A stretch of 64,000 bases of DNA, taken from assembly GCA_037039685.1 (NCBI GenBank), contig JAWNGF010000002.1:2356001-2420000 (forward strand), written 5' to 3'. The translations under genes were made by a program, and so were the position numbers. Position 1 is the stretch's first letter. Each line of letters opens with the position of its first letter. Shown one piece after another: positions 1-12,247 of the stretch. Source of the DNA: Ceratobasidium sp. AG-K. Taxonomy: Eukaryota; Basidiomycota; Agaricomycetes; Cantharellales; Ceratobasidiaceae. A model generated the notes under the pieces. The model saw nothing but the letters and a program-made list of their open reading frames with translations, did no database searches and was not told the origin of the DNA.

Positions 1-274
1 GATCCTTCTCTTTCTCTTTTTCGACATTCTCTTCCAACGGTATGTTCAAGACGCGGCTTAAACTGCCGTCGCGACTCACTTTGCGATCCAGGACCCCGGT
101 GGCCCCTTTCAACTGCCGTGCAGCTCATTCGCTTACACACACTTCACTCTTTGTCGCGGTACCAATCTTTGCCGGTCCAAGTTTTTGAGATCTACGTGAC
201 TTGTGAGTGAGGATATGAGTTTTCAACCCGAGAGCGATGGAATAACATTTATTACCAGATACACTCATTACATC

Positions 275-2066
275 ATGCTATTCAATCCTTCACTCTTGTC
301 GCCGTTCTCGGACTTGTTTCTGTTGCCCCGGTGTTGGCAGAGCCGTCCCACCAACCATCTTTGCCCTTTCGCCGAAGCTTAGCTTCCAAACTTGATCGTC
401 GGGCGCAAAAAATCAAGCGTCAGGGCGACGCACAAACGTCCTTGAGTGAGTGATCAAAGGAAACTGCCCAGCATTGCTTCTAACATCCACGCAGCCCTTG
501 ACCCTTCGCAAGTTGCACCTGGTTTGGCCAACACGGGCCAGGAGGGCGGTGGAGATCCCGGTCAGGTCGCGTCCCTGACTTCGACCAACAATTTGTGAGT
601 AGAAAAATCAGCCGAGAAATTCCGATCGCTGACTATGATCTACAGCATCAACTTTTGCTTGAGTACGCCACGCACTAGTTCGTCGTCGACTTGGCTCACA
701 TTTTGTTTACTTTAGCCCAAAACGTTCCCCTGACCAATGGCCAGCAAGTAAGGGGCGGAAGCTGCAACGCTGTTCCCGTACGTCACCTTTCTGTGTTTTC
801 TTAGCCCATCCTAATCCGTTCCACTAGATGGGTCGCATCATCGGCGCAAACAGGATGCCGTCAGCCAAATTTGTTAACCCTAAGAACGGAGACACTCATT
901 GCCGCCAATACGGCCTTACGATCCAGATGGCTATTAGCAACATGGTCACCGGTAACTTTGTCAACCCCAATTCCAACTATTACTCTGCCCCTCAGCGTAT
1001 GTCCTTGTAGTTTTCTCAGTCCGAAATAAGCATATTTACCGCGCATATACTCAGAGGTCGATGGTTCCGGAACGGTCATTGGCCACTCGCACGTCACGGT
1101 CGAAACCCTGAGCTCTCTCGACCAAACGACAGTGACTGACCCGACCCGATTTGCGTTCTTCAAGGGCCTGAACGAGGCCGCGCAGGGTGGTGTGTTGACC
1201 GCGGCCGTTACCGCTGGCTTGCCCGCAGGCGCGTACCGGATGTGCTCCATCAACGCCGCCTCGAACCATCGTACGTACCTCGGCGGTTTCGGAAGTCCAT
1301 ATGCTGATCGGTGATTCTAGAGCCTGTTTTGGTTGCGGTCGCTCAGCGTGGATCCGTCGATGATTGCGTTTACTTTACCGTTGGTGGCAACGGGGCTGGC
1401 AACGGCAACGGGGGCAACAATGGTGGGAACAACGGTAATAATGGCGGTAACAACGGTGGGAATAACGGTAACAACGGCGGTAACGCCGGCAACAATGGTG
1501 GGAACGCTGGCAACAATGACGGGAACGCTGGTAACAATGGTGGGAAATGCTGGTAACAATGGCGGGAACGCCGGCAACAACGGCGGAAACGCTGGCAACA
1601 ACGGCGGGAAACGCTGGCAACAACGGCGGAAACGCTGGCAACAATGGCGGAAATGCTGGCAACAACGGCGGGAACACTGGCAACACCGGCGGAAACACTG
1701 GCAACAACGGTGGAAACGCCGGCGGCAATACCGGTGGAAATAATGCTGGGAATGGCGGAAACGCCGCTGCTGGTGGCAACCTCCAGACCTTTACCGGCGC
1801 GCTCGGTGGGGCTGCTCCTCCTGTTACCGCCGGCGGGCGTGGGTTCTTGATCAACGGCGACAGCTTCATCAACAAGAACGGCGCCCTGCAGCGTTCGTGC
1901 GACGTCCAGAAGAACGCTTGGTTCGTCCCCACTCTTCTCACCGTAATTAGTACTAACCGGGTATATTATTAGTGCTAATGCCGCCAACTCGTCTGGGAAC
2001 CGAGCTCCGTTAACTGTCGCTGCATGCGAGACTCAAGCGCAAGCCTGCTCTGCCCTGATTGTTTGA
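275..2066 (+). CDS. Secreted GN-repeat protein, agaricomycete family, frame broken
   Basis: The product starts with a hydrophobic signal-like segment (SFTLVAVLGLVSVAPVLA) and carries the family core seen as NNFINFC, PLTNGQQ and GSCNAVPMG, then a long Gly/Asn repeat, then a conserved tail (SCDVQKNAC...ACSALIV). Exons end or begin at 445/495, 595/647, 662/716, 777/828, 996/1055, 1270/1321 and 1920/1973, all GT-AG. Function is not known; databases often label this family 'ribosomal protein S17-like', which the sequence does not support, since it looks secreted. Three one-base problems break the frame: the ATG at 275 reaches the signal frame only if one T is added near 281-282, and one extra base sits in each of the GGGAAA runs at 1542-1547 and 1606-1611. 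Removing these two brings the repeat into frame with the tail. Sequence error or repeat slippage are both possible. The start could also lie in an upstream exon. Confidence 0.75.
1382..1775 (+). repeat. Coding tandem repeat, period 21 nt (GNAGNNG)
   Basis: Imperfect tandem copies encode Gly/Asn with occasional Ala, Thr or Asp. The main unit is seven codons long (GNAGNNG); the first copies are irregular GNNGGN blocks. Two +1 indels lie inside the array. Such arrays vary in copy number by slippage and are hard to assemble. Confidence 0.85.
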
Positions 2067-3363
2067 GTGTGATCTGGTCTCTCTTTCTAATTCTTCGACC
2101 TTTATTTTTTTTGATTGATACCCTTGAGTGTACGGCTTGGAGAGATGTAGCTAGAGATTTTTGAGAATCAGATGCTCCGCGACCGTGCGATGTTTACCTG
2201 TCTTTGGGCGTGTCGATCGTTTCATTTGGAGCCTAGCAAAGGTTGCCCTAGTTACTCTAACCTAAAATTTCTTGATTCCAACGTCGGGAAGATCGACCCG
2301 CCAGCGTCGACCTCGATCTTGCGGACGCGTACGCGTCGGGCGATATGTCCCGACTCGGTGTCTGAGCGATCTCAATCGGCGTCCGCACCGGCGCTCCGGT
2401 CTAGACCGGCAAAAACATTTCGGAGTTATCCGTCCCAGACACAAAAGACTGTTTTTGTGCAGTCTGGATATCATCTCATCGATGAGCGCGCCGTCCAGGT
2501 CTCATAAATTGAGGGATTCAGCCCCTCTGTTTCGTGCCCCAGGGTTGGGGACGTGCTAGTTGACTTACGTTTTGCATATGCTGTGCCTTGTTGGGAAAGT
2601 ATCTGGGTAGGTGGCTATGTACGGTGGCGCCCCTGACGATCGCACACCAGTTTCCAAGGAGTAAAACATGGGCGCATATACCTAGATTGTGAATATAGAC
2701 TTTTCAGACCATGCTCATCCCTGTGATGCAGGTATCTTCCCTGAGCCACCCGAATGTTGGGGCGCAGCAAGTCGGGAGGGTGCATTGCCGAATATGCGGT
2801 GTGCAACGAGGGGTGACAAGTAAAACGTGTTGCTCGTCTTGCACTGCAGACTGGAAAAGTATGGGCGGTTGCCCGAGCAGACGCGCTGGGCGGTGGACGG
2901 CGGTGGGCGCGAGATGAGATCGGCCGGGATGGTCCGGAGCGTCGGGCGGTGATTGGTCGAGGGAGATCCCAAACGATGGAGAGTCCCCAAACGGCGGCTC
3001 TGGTGTGGAAGCGCTGGGCTGCTTCTTCGGTCGAGACGAGGGCGGAGGTCTGCGCGCAGGCGAGTGCGCACAGTCCCGCCGACGGTGTGGGGCAAGACAG
3101 CAGATAAATGCGTGCGAGGGGCGGTCGGGCGACTGTTTGCGAGCCAGGATGCTGGCAGGATGTCGAGTAGCGCCGGGTGCAGGGGACAGTGTTTGCGGAT
3201 ATTTGTCAACACGTGGCTGAGCAGCTTCGTGATCAGAGCTACTGCTGGGCTGTCGCTCGTACTGTCTCCCGTCCTCTGCGACCCCCCTCCGCCGTCCGCT
3301 GCCGTTCCCCACGCTCTCGCCGGCCCCGCCCCCGTCTGACCTATCACTGCCGTCCCACGCCCG
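2067..3363. other. Intergenic, no supported gene
   Basis: This stretch holds the 3' region of the GN-repeat gene and the upstream region of the SWI1-like gene. The part from about 2870 to 3360 is GC-rich and therefore has long chance frames on both strands, including one of 266 codons on the minus strand, but none shows a family motif or a consistent exon structure. Confidence 0.6.
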
Positions 3364-6300
3364 ATGGGCGACCCCCTCAACAATCCATTTGCACAGCAGG
3401 CCATATACCGCCATCAGCTCTCGATGGACAACTCGGGGCAGCCCCCGCCCTCGCTCGCGCCGGCCATCCCGTCGATGCCCGGGGGTGTGCAGGACCCCAA
3501 CCAAGCAAAGCTGTGGAAGGCCATTGGCGACCAGTACCGCCGAGTGCCCAACGGTGGTGGGAACCCAGCTCAGGCAAGTTCATTTCTATTCTCGCGTTTG
3601 TTTGTCCCCGACCCCCTCGTATCTGCTCCTGTACCCCCTTGCCCCCCTCGGCGGTGATCAGACGCTGATGCCTCGCGGCGTGAGCGTTGGAGGGCCCAGT
3701 TTGGCTGCTGGCACTGCCACACGATTCCTGCCACGAAACGGTTCTCTCCTATCCGCCACTGGATACTGACGCCCACGCAGTTTCTGCAAAATCTCGCACA
3801 CATGCAGCCGGGCCAGCGCGGGTTTGCCGCCAACCACGCCATGGCGCTTGCAAGTGGTCCCCAGGCCCAGTCAAATTTAGCCCAGGCCAACCCTGCCGCC
3901 CAGCAACAGTTTCTCCAACAGCAGCAGAACATGCAACGACTCGGTCTCGGTCTTCCACAGCAGCAGCAACAGCAGTTCGGTGCAGGAGGCCTCCAACATC
4001 CCGGGCTCGCCAATACAAACCAGGCCCATCTCAACAACAACCCTGCCCTCATGTCCCTCATCAACAATATGCAGAACGCCAATGGCATGAATCAGTCCAA
4101 CAACCAGCTCATGAACAACCTCTTGCGCAATCCAAACAACGTCCTCGACCTCCAGCACCGCAATATGTTAGATCCGGGCATGAGCGAACAGGTATGTCGG
4201 CCCCACCGCGCTCCCACGCCGACTGACGTTTTACCCGGACAGCTCCAGGCCATCCAGCGCGCACGAAGCAGCCTGGGTCAACCTGGTTTGGCCCAGGGAG
4301 GCGCGGGCGCAGCAGGCAACCAACATATTCGGCTCCCCTCGAACGAGCATAATTCTCCACTCCTCAACGCCCCTCACGACCAAAATCCCATGATCCAAGG
4401 CCTCAATCGATCGCCTCAGCCCGGCAACCCCCAGCACCAAGGCAACATGCCCCAAAACCCTCAGGTCCTGGCCCTGATCCACAAACTCGATTCTCTCCCG
4501 GTCCGTGATCTCGAGGTGCGGGTGGGCACTTGGCGGGAGAATCTGCCTTCGCTAGAGGCCCGAGTGCAGGACTTGTTGGGGGCCGCGTCTCGTCCGGGTG
4601 CACCGCAAGAGATAGGCGCTGCCTATGCCCGAGCCAAGAACGAGCTGGAGCAAAACAAGTTTTTGTTGATCAAGGCGCAGGAGATCCTCAATCGCAAGCA
4701 CGTTCAGGCCCAGAACCAGATGGTTCAGGCCCAAGCTCAGGCCCAGGCCCAAGCCCAGGCGCACGCTCAAGCCCAAGCCGCTGCTCGAATGACACCGACG
4801 ATTGGCGAGCCCACTCGACCGGGAAGGTGAGCAGGATTATCTTGCATTTTTATACATACTGATCAACGGTTGCTAGTCGCGCTGCTGGCCCGTTGCAAGG
4901 ACAAGCGCCAGGGATGCCCGGATGGCAATCTCAACCCGGGCCCTCGAGCACTCCACAGCTTCCTTCCCAAGGTTCCCCTCCCGGTACCTCCTCGACTCCG
5001 TTCCAGCCCGTTCCATCCCCTCAACCCGATGCGGGGCAACAAAACCAACAGGCCGCTTTCCGCCAGAATGGCCAACGGAACACGGCGATCCCACGCGATC
5101 GAGCGGCGTTTGTGCACTTTATACGGCTATGGTTCCTCCAAACCGGGCGCAATGTCGATGCGATCCCCAAGATTGGCGACAAGCCACTCGACTTGCATCA
5201 GTTGTACATCGAGGTCGAGACGCTGGGTGGAGCGGAAAAGGTGCAAGCCACGGGTCTCTGGCGTCTGGTTGCGGTCAAGATGGGATACGTGACGCACGAG
5301 CAAAACGATCCCCAGCTCGCACAAATCGCCAAGGTCCTCGCCGACACCTACGTCGCTCTCCTCGTGCCATTTGACAGCTTTTGTATGGATCGGATGCGTG
5401 CGGTCGGCAACGGCATTCAGAACAATCGGCTGAACCAGATGGGTCTTACTCAGCAGATCGGGATGGGTGCCAATCAGGCGGTTCCGCCGGGCCTGCGTCA
5501 GGGGCCGGCGGGTATTATGTCTGGCGATGGCGGGGCGGGCGCTCTACCGGTGGCAAACTTTCAGCGCGTGCTCGCGTTTCTTCAGGTCACGCTCAAGGAC
5601 TGGCTGCCGGAGATTCCGCCGCAGACCAAGCTCCTTCGTGCGGCCCAGATGGATCTTCCTGCGATGCAACGCGAGGGATGGCCGGCCGACCGCATCCAAG
5701 TCGTGCAGCGCTTCCGACCGGCGTTGATCCAGTTCCGCAACACGTTTATACGGCAGCAGCAGCTTCACCAGCAGGCCCTCAGCCAGCAGGGCATGCAGCA
5801 GCAAAACGCCAGGCGCAGGCGCAGGCACAGGCCGCCCAGGCTCAGCAGAATGCTCAGCAACAGCAGCAGCAACTTGTCAATGACCACCGATCGTCGAGCG
5901 GAGGCGGGGCCTTGCCGCCCAATATGCAGGCGCACAACCTCCACGGCGTGGGCGGCATGGGTGCCCTCAAGATGCCGTTTGCCCCAGAAGCGACCGAACG
6001 TGCGAGGGCGATTGTGAATAGCATGGCCCGCGAGATTGAGCAGACGCGTGAGTGCTTTTGGTTTCTCATGCCTCGTGGTGTGCTGATGTCAGATTGATCA
6101 GGCCAATATAATCGACGAGAGGTGCCCGAGGTCCAGCGTGTGCAGATGAACCAGGCGGTAGTGGCGGCGCATCCGTTTGCGGTCGAGTTTGAGCGCACCG
6201 TGTCGCTTCATTATATGCTCTTCAACGACCAGCAGCGAACGAGGGCCCTTATGGAACAGGTGTGTTTCTCGTCCCCGTCGATCGATCTTGATCTGATGTA

Positions 6301-7730
6301 AAAATTTCCCCTTCTAGGCGGCGCTTCTCCGCGAGCAGCATCGAATTTTGCAGAGCGGTCAGCAGCAGTATATCATGACGCCCGAGGAAGTCGTTGCGGT
6401 CCAAAACTCGCTCCGGATGGCCATCCACCAGCTCAAGACGACGTATAGCCAAAAGCTCAAGCAGCACCAAGAGCAAATGGCCAACTTGCGTGCGGCGGAA
6501 GCCGGCGGCCCCCAGATGGGACAGCAACAGCCCAATGCTCAGCAGGTCCAGCAGCACATGTTGCAGCAGCACCCGCACCCGCACCAGCAGCAACAAGCCT
6601 TGGCCGCCATGTCGTATCTCAACGCGAGCGCGGGGCTTGCGGGTCAGCCTCCTCAGCTAGTCCAACAGCGACCGCCGAGTCAACCCCAGTATGGTTCTCC
6701 CAAGCCTGATCCGGGTAAAGCCCCCATGGGCATGGCGCCGCAACAGCAGCCCAAGGCGGCCCAAGGCACGCTGGTTAAACCTCGCAAGCCGGTCGCTTCT
6801 GGGTCTCAGGCTGTCAATACCCCTTCACCTGCCGCTGCCCATACGCCCAACATGGAGTCTGCTCCTACACCATCGTCTGTCAACGAACCTGCCACGCCCA
6901 AGTCGCCCAAGAACAAGGCCAAGGCCCCGATCCCGCCTATGAAGCGCACGCCTGCGCGGGCCAAGAAGGAGAACATGAAGATCGAGTTACCGCCTCAGAC
7001 CTTGGACTTTAACGTATCTGGCAAGCGCCAGCGCGAGGACGAGGTTGCGCCCGCTGCCGAGTCGGTTCTTCCTACCGCTGGGCCATCCTCGCCCAAGCGT
7101 GTCAAGACCGAGATCGAGTCGGTGGCGCCGATCAAGACCGAGTTCCATAATGATGATCCACTCGAGTCGATGGACGAGGCGCTTGCGCAGCTTCAAAACG
7201 TCGCGCCCGGTCCGAATGGCGATGGGATTGATCCAGAGATCCTTGCCCAGCTCAGCGAGATCCTCGATGGCGTTGCTCCAGGCCCATCTGGGTCGATCCA
7301 ACCCGTGCTCGATCAACCGCCAGACGCTCTCGCGGGTGGACCCAAGGTTGAAGACGTATTCGATTTTTCATATTACCTTAATGACACAATTGGCGACGAC
7401 GACCCTTTAGGTGGGGCGGGGGGTGCTGATCTCGAAGCCGACACGCCCGACCTGAACACGAACAAGGAGACGCCCGACTCTGCTATCGACGACATTGAGC
7501 ATCTTGGACAAAGGAGTCCGGGAAAGGGGGAACTGCCGGCGGGGGACGGGGGGAAGAACCTCGTCGGCAGTAGGGCACCTACGCTCACTGAGGGTTTTTG
7601 GGAGGCGGTCGACGACGGGGAAATGCCTGAAGGCGCGTACTACATGGGTGGCGGTGCGAACGGCTTCAACTGGAGCGGCCCTATCGAACCGAACGCTTCC
7701 TGGATCGGGATTACAGGCACCGCTGCGTAA
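3364..7730 (+). CDS. SWI1: SWI1-like ARID subunit of SWI/SNF chromatin remodeller
   Basis: This large Gln/Pro-rich nuclear protein has one ARID/BRIGHT domain (about 5101-5375; core includes FIRLWFLQTGRNVD, GGAEKVQATGLWRLVAVKMGY). The ARID plus long Q-rich flanks, and a conserved C-terminal part (SMAREIEQT, LMEQAALLREQHR), fit the SWI1/ARID1 subunit that helps the ATP-dependent remodeller bind DNA. Exons: 3364-3573, 3781-4191, 4243-4826, 4877-6047, 6102-6259, 6318-7730. The first intron is GC-AG in my model (CAG|GCAAGT, 207 nt); a GT site 54 bases later would add 18 residues and cannot be excluded. Near 5809-5810 the frame shifts in a CAG-rich stretch: one C appears to be missing, since the poly-Q/A frame continues one frame over with no possible intron. 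A basic/KR-rich tail and acidic C-terminus follow. Confidence 0.88.
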
Positions 7731-8082
7731 TGTGTGGTTGCCGCCGCCCCCCGTCCGCTGTATGACTTGGTCCTTGTGTTATATATTCCTATGATCTCTC
7801 TCCCCTCTGCTAGTTTCTTTTTCTGTCTGGTTTTTGGTTCGCTGTGTCTATTGCCTGCTTTCTTGCCTATGTGCCCTTCTTCTCTGTTGACTTTATTCCT
7901 TTTTTACAGTCCTCGTTTGTGGCTTGGGTTTGGAATGGCTTGTGCTCGTATGTCGTGAATAGGCTGTACTACAATCTGCTATTGAAGCTCTGTGTTATCG
8001 ACATTACATTTCTTTATCAGGTTGCGTGACGATAAGATTTATACACGAGTTTATGGCTACAATACGGGTATCAAACACAAGT
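7731..8082. other. Convergent 3' region between SWI1-like and Saf4 genes
   Basis: T-rich sequence after the SWI1-like stop, fitting the 3' UTRs of two converging genes. No gene is visible. Confidence 0.6.
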
Positions 8083-9402
8083 CTATCGTTTGCGAGGGGC
8101 TAAATCCGGAAGCTTGGTCGAGCTCCGTCCCACGCCTATCCCGCCTCTGGAAAAAGGATCCGACTTGCGTGCCGAGTTGGTGACTAGGCTCGCTGTGAGA
8201 GCGGATATCGCCTTGGCTTTGGCGGTTTGTGCGAGTTGGTCCTTTTTCAGGACCGGTTTCGGCGCCGACTTGTGTATCTGGGGGTGGGATTTGTGTACCG
8301 GTCGGTCGTGCTTTGGTCGTGGAGGAGACCGGACCTGCACTGATCGCGTGGGTGGGTGAGAGCTGGTGGATTGTCGGCTGGGGCCGGCGGAGGAACTCGC
8401 AGATGAGGAACCAAGCCGACTGTCCACCAGACCGTTGTGCGCGTCTTCCAATCGCCTTCGTGCATTCCCCTCCTCTTTTTGCCGCTGTCCTTCCTCCCAT
8501 CCCACCTTGGCTTCTAACATTAGCGCCGGATCATTCCTGTCCACCAGCTTCAGATCCTTGTCTAGCCCGTACTTATCGCGAATCGAGTCGTCTGCGGCCT
8601 TGACACGGAGCGCAACATGTTTGTCCTTTCGAAAGTTGTTTCGTAGGCGGACGGAAAGAGAGTAAGGGTCCGCCGAGCGAGCGGTTGATAACTCTTGTAG
8701 CTGCTCTAGATGCGGGCGCGCATGGTTGTTGTAATTATCTTGTTGGGTGGTAGACTTTTCGAGCGATTGGAGAGGGTCGAGGGGTGCAGTTTTAGACGGG
8801 TCGTTTTCTGTAGGTGGCCAATGAGTATCAGGTTGGTTTGGATAGACTTTTTCACATACCATGCACGGCGTAACCTCCATTCTCCTCTGGGTTCCACTCT
8901 TCCACTTTTTGCCTCGCTCCGGATTCGACCACGTATCTTGTATTCTATTTCATGTTAATATAGTCTATACCCACGCTCGAGGTTGCATACCTCGGGATCT
9001 GTCCTAATCTCAAACCAGTGACTACATAGGTGGCACTTGCATCGAAATGCATAAATTGGAGTCGAGTAATAATTGCCTATTTTGCGTTTCTCGGCGTTGT
9101 AGCGAACACCCATGCCAATGTGTGCGTCGCATCCTCCGCTGCAATTGACATGAGACTTGTTTATTTTGTCATTATAAACTTACTTACCACCAAATATTAA
9201 AAGGAAGTTCGAACCTAGTCCAGATGCATGTGTTGGTTCAATAGCCACATTATAAAAGTGAAGCGATATACCGTGTAATCAAGATTCCTTGGTCTATCTT
9301 CCGAGCGCGGTCTCCAAGAGCATGTTTTCCTCGATAGGAGTTGAGGCTCTTGTGCTTCTCACCATCGTAATCGGGCGGGTAGTACTTGTTGAATCCTTGC
9401 AT
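8083..9402 (-). CDS. SAF4: Saf4/CCDC130 (CWC16 family) splicing factor
   Basis: The spliced protein (371 aa) begins MQGFNKYYPPDYDGEKH and contains GKHALGDRARKIDQGILI, RFELPFNIWCGGCDAHIGMG, YNAEKRKIGNYYSTPIY, and CKCHLCSHW: the CWC16 core with its paired cysteines (CxxC at CGGC and CHLC) that bind zinc. CWC16 proteins act in the spliceosome at the catalytic stage. Exons in transcription order: 9402-9272, 9214-9188, 9138-8991, 8944-8860, 8807-8083; lengths sum to 372 codons. Exon 2 is only 27 nt. The C-terminal exon is low-complexity, Ser/Pro/Lys-rich and ends DLAPRKR. A methionine at 8880 lies inside exon 4 and is not the start. An extra short upstream coding exon is possible, because a splice acceptor lies just before the chosen ATG. 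Confidence 0.92.
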
Positions 9403-9680
9403 ACTGAGGAGAAAGTACACGAGGTGTGATGGTGGTTTGTAACTACCGTAATACAAAATGGTAACGGACCCATCACGTAAGCTATCGGTTCGACCAGCTG
9501 CCTCGGTTGCAGTTGAGAATCACATGCCACAGGTCCGGAGTTCACATGTATCGAACTCTGCGTTCGCGCCAGGTCAACAGCGCCCGCGCGTCTACATAAG
9601 CTTACACTCTGAATTTGGTCTTTCACCTCCCCACTCCCCACACCGGCCCCACACTATTTCCTTGACTTATTACTAACACT

Positions 9681-10618
9681 ATGTCTGACCTGAAGGAGTC
9701 TGGATTTGCTGCAAGTCTGGTTACTTCCTTACATTAGCAGTATACTTACCAACGTCGACCACAGGCGTCTGACATCATCGTTGGCCTTGGTAGTGCTTTT
9801 GCCGGGTTGAGTGAGACGCAGAAGAAGGCGCAAATCAAGAAGGTTAGTTCTCGCGTTGCCTCCACCCATCGAACAGCATCCTGAGTGAAACTCTTCCAGA
9901 CAAATGGTGTCTTTGAGTTACGAGTGTCAAACGATGGGAAAGAGGCCGTGTGGACTATCGATCGTAAGCTCCGAAACCCCCACAGGATATTGTGCGCTAA
10001 ATGCTCCCATAGTCAAGAAGGAAGGCACGGTAAAGAAGGGACCCGCGACTGGAAAGCCGGACGTGGTAATTATCTTATCAGGTGCGTGTTTAGTTGCTGT
10101 CAACGACACCCTACTAACTCAAGATACATTGACAGATGGTACGATGCGTGTCGTAGCGTCTTTGGCAGACACTAACACCTAAACAGAGACATTCACCGAA
10201 TTAGCTACCGGAAAGGTTGAAACGCTTTCACCGCCACGAATTTATGCTTACATTTCCTTGTAGCTCACTGGACAGAAGGCTTTCATGACTGGCAAACTCA
10301 AGGTGCGCTGTTATTAGTTTTGTATCCATACGGATATCTAACCCCTTTACACTAGACCAAGGGTGCGTCTGAGTATCGTATCCAAGGTTGAGCCGCTGCT
10401 CACTAATCAACGTTTTTCCTTTTCTGAATCCAGGGTAAGTTGTGTGAAAAATCTTTTAGAAAGCGCTAATACAACGCTACTTCTCCAGTAACATGATGTT
10501 GGCCACTAAGCTTGAGGGGGTTCTCAAGGTAAATACCATCTTATACGCCCAGATATACCACTGTGCATTAACCGACCATGATACCCAATAGCTGGCCAAG
10601 CCCCAAGCCAAGCTCTGA
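9681..10618 (+). CDS. SCP2 sterol-carrier / non-specific lipid-transfer protein
   Basis: A single-domain SCP2 protein of 128 aa: MSDLKESGFA, SDIIVGLGSAF, KTNGVFELRVSNDGKEAVWT, PDVVIILSDETFTELATGK, GQKAFMTGKLKTKGNMML, ending in KPQAKL (peroxisomal targeting-like AKL). The fold binds sterols and acyl chains. Exons: 9681-9710, 9765-9842, 9900-9963, 10013-10081, 10136-10138 (3 nt), 10187-10215, 10264-10302, 10356-10362 (7 nt), 10434 (1 nt), 10489-10528, 10592-10618. These sum to 129 codons. The first intron starts with GC (GCT|GCAAGT). The 3-nt exon is flanked by two introns of 54 and 48 nt, each with its own CTAAC-type branch site, and restores the conserved S-D-E-T-F. The 1-nt exon is needed to keep T-K-G-N in frame; a missing G at 10361-10363 with a single long intron is the alternative. 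Confidence 0.9.
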
Positions 10619-10977
10619 TTCAACAATAATAGTATGTTAGCTAGGCCTACATGGCGTATGGCCGCAAGCCCAGGAGCTCGCACAGTATACATGTTGTACC
10701 CACGCACATTTAGACTTTGCAACAATTTATACATTACACATACTGCATACGGGTGGCAATATCATTTACGAGGCCCCACTTCTTATCGTGGTTTGGTCAA
10801 TGCATGCGTTGGTCCGATATCAAGCGCTACCGTAATCACATGCAAATGATAAATTGGTTTGGTGTCGCTTGTGATTCCCCAAACGATGGGATTTTGTTCT
10901 TACAACCTCCACCACGACAGTCACTTGCGTCCTGTACGCTCCATCAACATACTAGACGCGACATTCTCAATGGTGCA
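10619..10977. other. Intergenic, upstream of J-domain gene
   Basis: No coding signal. It separates the SCP2 stop from the start of the next plus-strand gene and should hold its promoter; no clear TATA box or CCAAT box was seen. Confidence 0.5.
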
Positions 10978-12247
10978 ATGCTCTCGTATGCTATCAGTAC
11001 AGGTAAGCCGTGCTTGCTTTCTCATCGGACACAAGTGGAATAGCAAGAACGCTAATCTTTTGACTAGCTTCAAGTTTCATAAGACCTTGGAGTTATCCAT
11101 CAGCATCTAACACAGAACTCGTACGGGCTCGCACTGCCGAAGACTACAATCCAGGTGTTTTTGTGTCGGCCAACGCCGGAAATGATCAGCCTGGGTCAAC
11201 AATTAAACAGGTACTTCGACAACCCGACTTATACAAGGTGCTTGGCGTGTCTCGCACGGCCAACAAGGATGACCTTCGAAGAGCCTACATGAATTCATGT
11301 CGAAAATGTCACCCCGAGTACGTTCAACATCTATACCCTTGCCGGAAAGGATTCCGTTCTCACCCCGCATTTGTAGTAAATTTCCCAACGAACCCATGGC
11401 AACAGCAGCCTTTCAAAAACTATCCTATGCGTATTCTGTGCTTTCCGATCCTAGAAAACGGCGTTTATACGACGCGAATGGATATACTGAGCCTGGGCGC
11501 GCTCAAGATATGCATAGCGCCGAGGATACATTGAACAAGTATGTGCCTTTGTTTTTGGATAAATAGCTATTTGCCTGAACCTAACGTCCGTTATAGGGTT
11601 CTGTTAGCTATATGGGCAGACTTTTTGGACGGAGATTTTGAACTTATCAGGATGTTACTACGTAAGATATTCAAAGCCACATGCCATGTATGCGAGCCTA
11701 ATAATAATCCCACATAGGCTCCATCAGTGAAATGAACCCAAGACTAAATTTCAACGATGAGACTCAGGAGGCATTGCTCCATGCGCTCGTCAATTTGCGT
11801 GAAGTTATCGTCTGTAGGTGTTCCAGACTTGTGAAAATGGTGTACAAGTGACTGATCTTCCTGGATTGGCTTCTAGCGGGACAGCAACACTTTCGCCTGC
11901 TCAAATTCGAACTTATGCGATTGTATGAAATACAACACGCGCTCCGACAACTCTCTTATTTCGATGTCCCTGGAAGACTCAAACTTACAATTCAGCTCGC
12001 TCGTTTGACTATCGCACTTCCGGTGAACGTTGATAAGGCTATAATGGTGAGTGTGCCACCAAGTGCATCCGAGCATCCTACTAATGGCCGCGGCTTGCAG
12101 GCGGAACAGCGTGAGGATAGCAGCCAGCAGGAAGGCGGAGTTGCCAGACCTCGTGGGCGTTACCTACCCTCAAGCATCCACTCGGTGATTGGTTTGGCTT
12201 GTGGGGTTCTCGAAAAGGGAGAAAGTGTTCTGCCAACGCGAGCTTAA
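10978..12247 (+). CDS. J-domain protein, probably mitochondrial
   Basis: The J domain is clear: DLYKVLGVSRTANKDDLRRAY, HPDK (formed across an exon junction), then KLSYAYSVLSDPRKRRLYD. J proteins stimulate Hsp70 ATPase. The N-terminus MLSYAISTASSFIRPWS has few acids and some basic/hydroxy residues, so mitochondrial import is likely but inferred. The part after the J domain (about 150 aa, with FELMRLYEIQHALRQLSYF and RLKLTIQLARLTIALP) belongs to no family I recognise. Exons: 10978-11002, 11068-11317, 11377-11538, 11597-11661, 11718-11813, 11877-12046, 12101-12247. The start rests on an upstream 25-nt exon that joins the open frame; the GTG at 11163 inside exon 2 is not a start. The gene faces another J-domain gene tail to tail. 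Confidence 0.85.

Noticed and set aside
1317..1987. Long minus-strand frames over the GN repeat
   Set aside because: They are the antisense of a tandem repeat and give only Pro/Leu or Ala/Val/Ser periodic products; the plus strand has the conserved family blocks.
2704..3504. 266-codon minus-strand frame upstream of the SWI1-like gene
   Set aside because: It lies in GC-rich sequence, overlaps the first SWI1 exon in antisense, and its product is low-complexity without any motif.
8083..8880. Separate gene starting at the methionine at 8880
   Set aside because: This methionine lies inside exon 4 of the Saf4 gene; the CWC16 core continues upstream through four more exons.
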